Assembly (NCBI RefSeq): GCF_029240175.1
Contig: NZ_JARBTM010000002.1
Location: forward strand, 146,233-210,232
Direction: 5' to 3'
Length of the DNA: 64,000 bases
Source: Anaerosolibacter sp.
Lineage (GTDB): Bacteria; Bacillota; Clostridia; Peptostreptococcales; Thermotaleaceae
Shown here: positions 63,021-64,000 of the stretch, piece after piece
How positions within the stretch are numbered: position 1 is the first letter of the stretch
Layout of the letters: every line of letters begins with the position of its first letter
The notes under the pieces: generated by a model
What the model saw: the letters and a program-made list of their open reading frames with translations, nothing else
The model's database searches: none
Told to the model about the DNA's origin: nothing
Made by a program: the position numbers and the translations under genes

Positions 63021-63179
63021 CTACCATTGAACTTGATGATCCATAGATTTTCTTAGAAAGAGTGAGTGTATAACTATTTTTTTGAATGCAAAATAACCAG
63101 CGCTATAAAAGTAAAAGCCCCAGTAAAAGTTAAAAAAATAGTTATTCAATTTGCAACCCTTTCTAATTGTTTTTTCCAT
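63021..63179 (-). CDS. aromatic-amino-acid leader peptide
   Basis: A 52-codon frame with ATG 63179 behind AGGATGAGC (an ATG two codons earlier is also in frame). Residues 14-32 read YFFNFYWGFYFYSAGYFAF: 13 of 19 are aromatic (7 Phe, 5 Tyr, 1 Trp). The RNA contains a perfect 14-bp inverted repeat (plus 63070-63083 and 63132-63145) that brackets these codons and could form an alternative hairpin. The frame ends 35 bp before the attenuator. Ribosome stalling on Phe/Tyr/Trp codons would permit read-through into aroF. Confidence 0.75.
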   Translation of the reverse strand: MEKTIRKGCKLNNYFFNFYWGFYFYSAGYFAFKKIVIHSLFLRKSMDHQVQW

Positions 63180-63384
63180 GCTCATTCATCCTAACTTGAA
63201 TTTAATATTTAGAAAATTAAAATTAATTATATTGGATGATATTATCTTTGTCAATAGGAAAATTTTCTTTGGGTAGTTATTTTGTTATTTTATCCGATAT
63301 CCTTGATAGTATACTAATTATGTCATCTAACTTGATTTTGTGACACTTTCTTAATATATAGGAAATTATGGTCATATAATGTCC

Positions 63385-63513
63385 TATATATGGGGTGTGC
63401 AGAGGGGGATTCCCCTTTGCCGCTTTCAGGAAGGTGCTCAGGCTGTCTTGCAGCCGTCGAAGGAAACCTAGGGTTTCCTAGCGAAAACAAATTGCCGATA
63501 GGCAACTTTGTTC
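63385..63513 (-). other. cluster of four short hairpins, possible structured RNA
   Basis: Palindromes in a row: AGGGGGAT-TCCCCT, GGCTG-TCTT-GCAGCC, AGGAAACC-TAG-GGTTTCCT, and ACAAATTGCC-GATA-GGCAACTTTGT. The region is G/C-richer than its surroundings. The last hairpin may terminate the 46-residue gene on the minus strand. A 60-codon frame here is not credible. Confidence 0.5.
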
Positions 63514-63654
63514 TCAGTATATAAAGCTGAGAAATTCCTTTCTTTGTCTTGTTAATTCTTCATATTGTTTTTCGTTAATTTTTCCTTCGGTAAGCATGAG
63601 ATCACATAGGGTAATATAGTCTTCAATCACAGTAATCAATAAATTTTCTAGCAT
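63514..63654 (-). CDS. 46-residue small protein
   Basis: ATG 63654 follows GTGGAGGTTATCAAC. The product is acidic and helical ('NLLITVIEDYITLCDLMLTE', 'GKINEKQYEELTRQRKEF'). The second half resembles short helical-hairpin (SHOCT-like) segments. Unknown function. The adjacent hairpin cluster downstream may end its transcript. Confidence 0.55.
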   Translation of the reverse strand: MLENLLITVIEDYITLCDLMLTEGKINEKQYEELTRQRKEFLSFIY

Positions 63655-63806
63655 GTTGATAACCTCCACTTTAACAATTATGATCGTTGAGTAAATAATC
63701 TAATAACGTAAAAGTATACGAAGAAAAAGGGGAGTTTTGGTACTATATTCCTATATGATTGAAAAGAAGTTAGGACTCTGGTTGGGGAGTGGGGTATGTA
63801 TAACAA

Positions 63807-63836
63807 AAAACCATTACCCTCAAGGGTAATGGTTTG
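63807..63836 (-). terminator. rho-independent terminator
   Basis: AACCATTACCCT and AGGGTAATGGTT form a 12-bp stem followed by TTTT on the minus strand. It ends the gene that enters from the right edge of the window. Confidence 0.8.
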
Positions 63837-63846
63837 ATTGTATACT

Positions 63847-64000
63847 TTATACTGGATAGGTATTTTGATCCTTATCCACATAGGCGCTGTCGATTTGATA
63901 CTTTTGAGCCTGACGATACTTAAAGTATTCAACAGCCACTTGAGGGAATAGGCCATAGGACAGTACATCTTCTTCCTGCTCTAAATATTCCTTCATTTCA
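63847..64000 (-). CDS. oxaloacetate decarboxylase alpha / pyruvate carboxylase B-type protein, C-terminal part
   Basis: Only the last 50 codons are visible, ending at 63847. The segment 'EEDVLSYGLFPQVAVEYF' is the conserved end of OadA/PycB carboxyltransferase subunits ('EDVLTYALFPQVA' pattern), which transfer carboxyl groups between oxaloacetate or pyruvate and biotin. The gene continues beyond the window, so the full domain set cannot be given. Confidence 0.65.
   Translation of the reverse strand, partial: EMKEYLEQEEDVLSYGLFPQVAVEYFKYRQAQKYQIDSAYVDKDQNTYPV

Noticed and set aside
63323..63505. 60-codon minus-strand frame
   Set aside because: It lies over the hairpin cluster and has no ribosome binding site.
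63678..63968. 96-codon minus-strand frame at the right edge
   Set aside because: It overlaps in another frame the conserved OadA-type C-terminus and the terminator hairpin.

Overview
The window is low-GC Firmicute DNA with strong AAGGAGG-type ribosome binding sites and frequent GTG/TTG starts. An anaerobic, spore-forming clostridium, plausibly Alkaliphilus-like, fits best. This is an inference from a B12-dependent microcompartment operon, a selenocysteine peroxiredoxin, a c-di-GMP riboswitch, S-layer-homology proteins and a DAHP synthase of the beta class. No rRNA, tRNA or CRISPR array was seen.

Layout. 0-8 kb: the end of a ferredoxin-like protein, three tiny hydrophobic proteins, a ylxW-ylxX-sbp trio, a UPF0016 metal transporter behind a probable Mn2+ (yybP-ykoY) riboswitch, dapF and a MATE exporter. 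8-14 kb: pseudouridine catabolism (psuK-psuG), ferritin and a periplasmic-sensing histidine kinase. 14-33 kb: a PocR-domain histidine kinase and AraC-type response regulator precede a complete Pdu-type metabolosome operon, in order pduA-B-C-D-E-G-H-K-J-L, eutJ-like, flavoprotein, pduN-O-P-S, membrane protein, pduT, pduQ. A diol/glycerol dehydratase makes an aldehyde inside a protein shell. PduP/PduL convert it to acyl-CoA and acyl-phosphate, PduQ recycles NADH, PduG/H/O/S maintain the cobalamin, and the two-component pair probably switches the operon on. The 5' end of pduC carries an internal deletion with a frameshift.

33-40 kb: an ABC-F protein whose leader has a small ORF and two terminator-like hairpins; prxU, a peroxiredoxin with an in-frame UGA (Sec) at the catalytic position and no cysteine; tandem asparaginase II paralogues; two DUF421 membrane proteins. 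40-49 kb: three P-type ATPases (one Ca2+-like, two heavy-metal-like) that all begin with a CxxC-less HMA-like domain carrying a PGR motif, with four small proteins between them. This is a metal-handling locus resembling PacL/CtpC and possibly ferrosome clusters.

49-61 kb: a c-di-GMP-I riboswitch and terminator precede an SLH-anchored beta-propeller protein and a 1999-residue YD-repeat (RHS/WapA-like) protein with a GIY-YIG nuclease tip, followed by a probable Imm26-type immunity protein. A RAYT transposase flanked by inverted REP hairpins, a TPR protein, a membrane metalloprotease and an SLH pseudogene follow. 61-64 kb: a QueG-like ferredoxin, then aroF behind a leader peptide packed with Phe/Tyr/Trp codons and an attenuator, a 46-residue protein, and the end of an OadA/pyruvate-carboxylase-type gene.

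Two dispersed structured repeats each occur twice: an element at 31.0 and 36.2 kb that looks like a non-autonomous IS200/IS605-type end or orphan guide RNA, and a GAGATC-hexamer palindrome at 8.3 and 16.3 kb.
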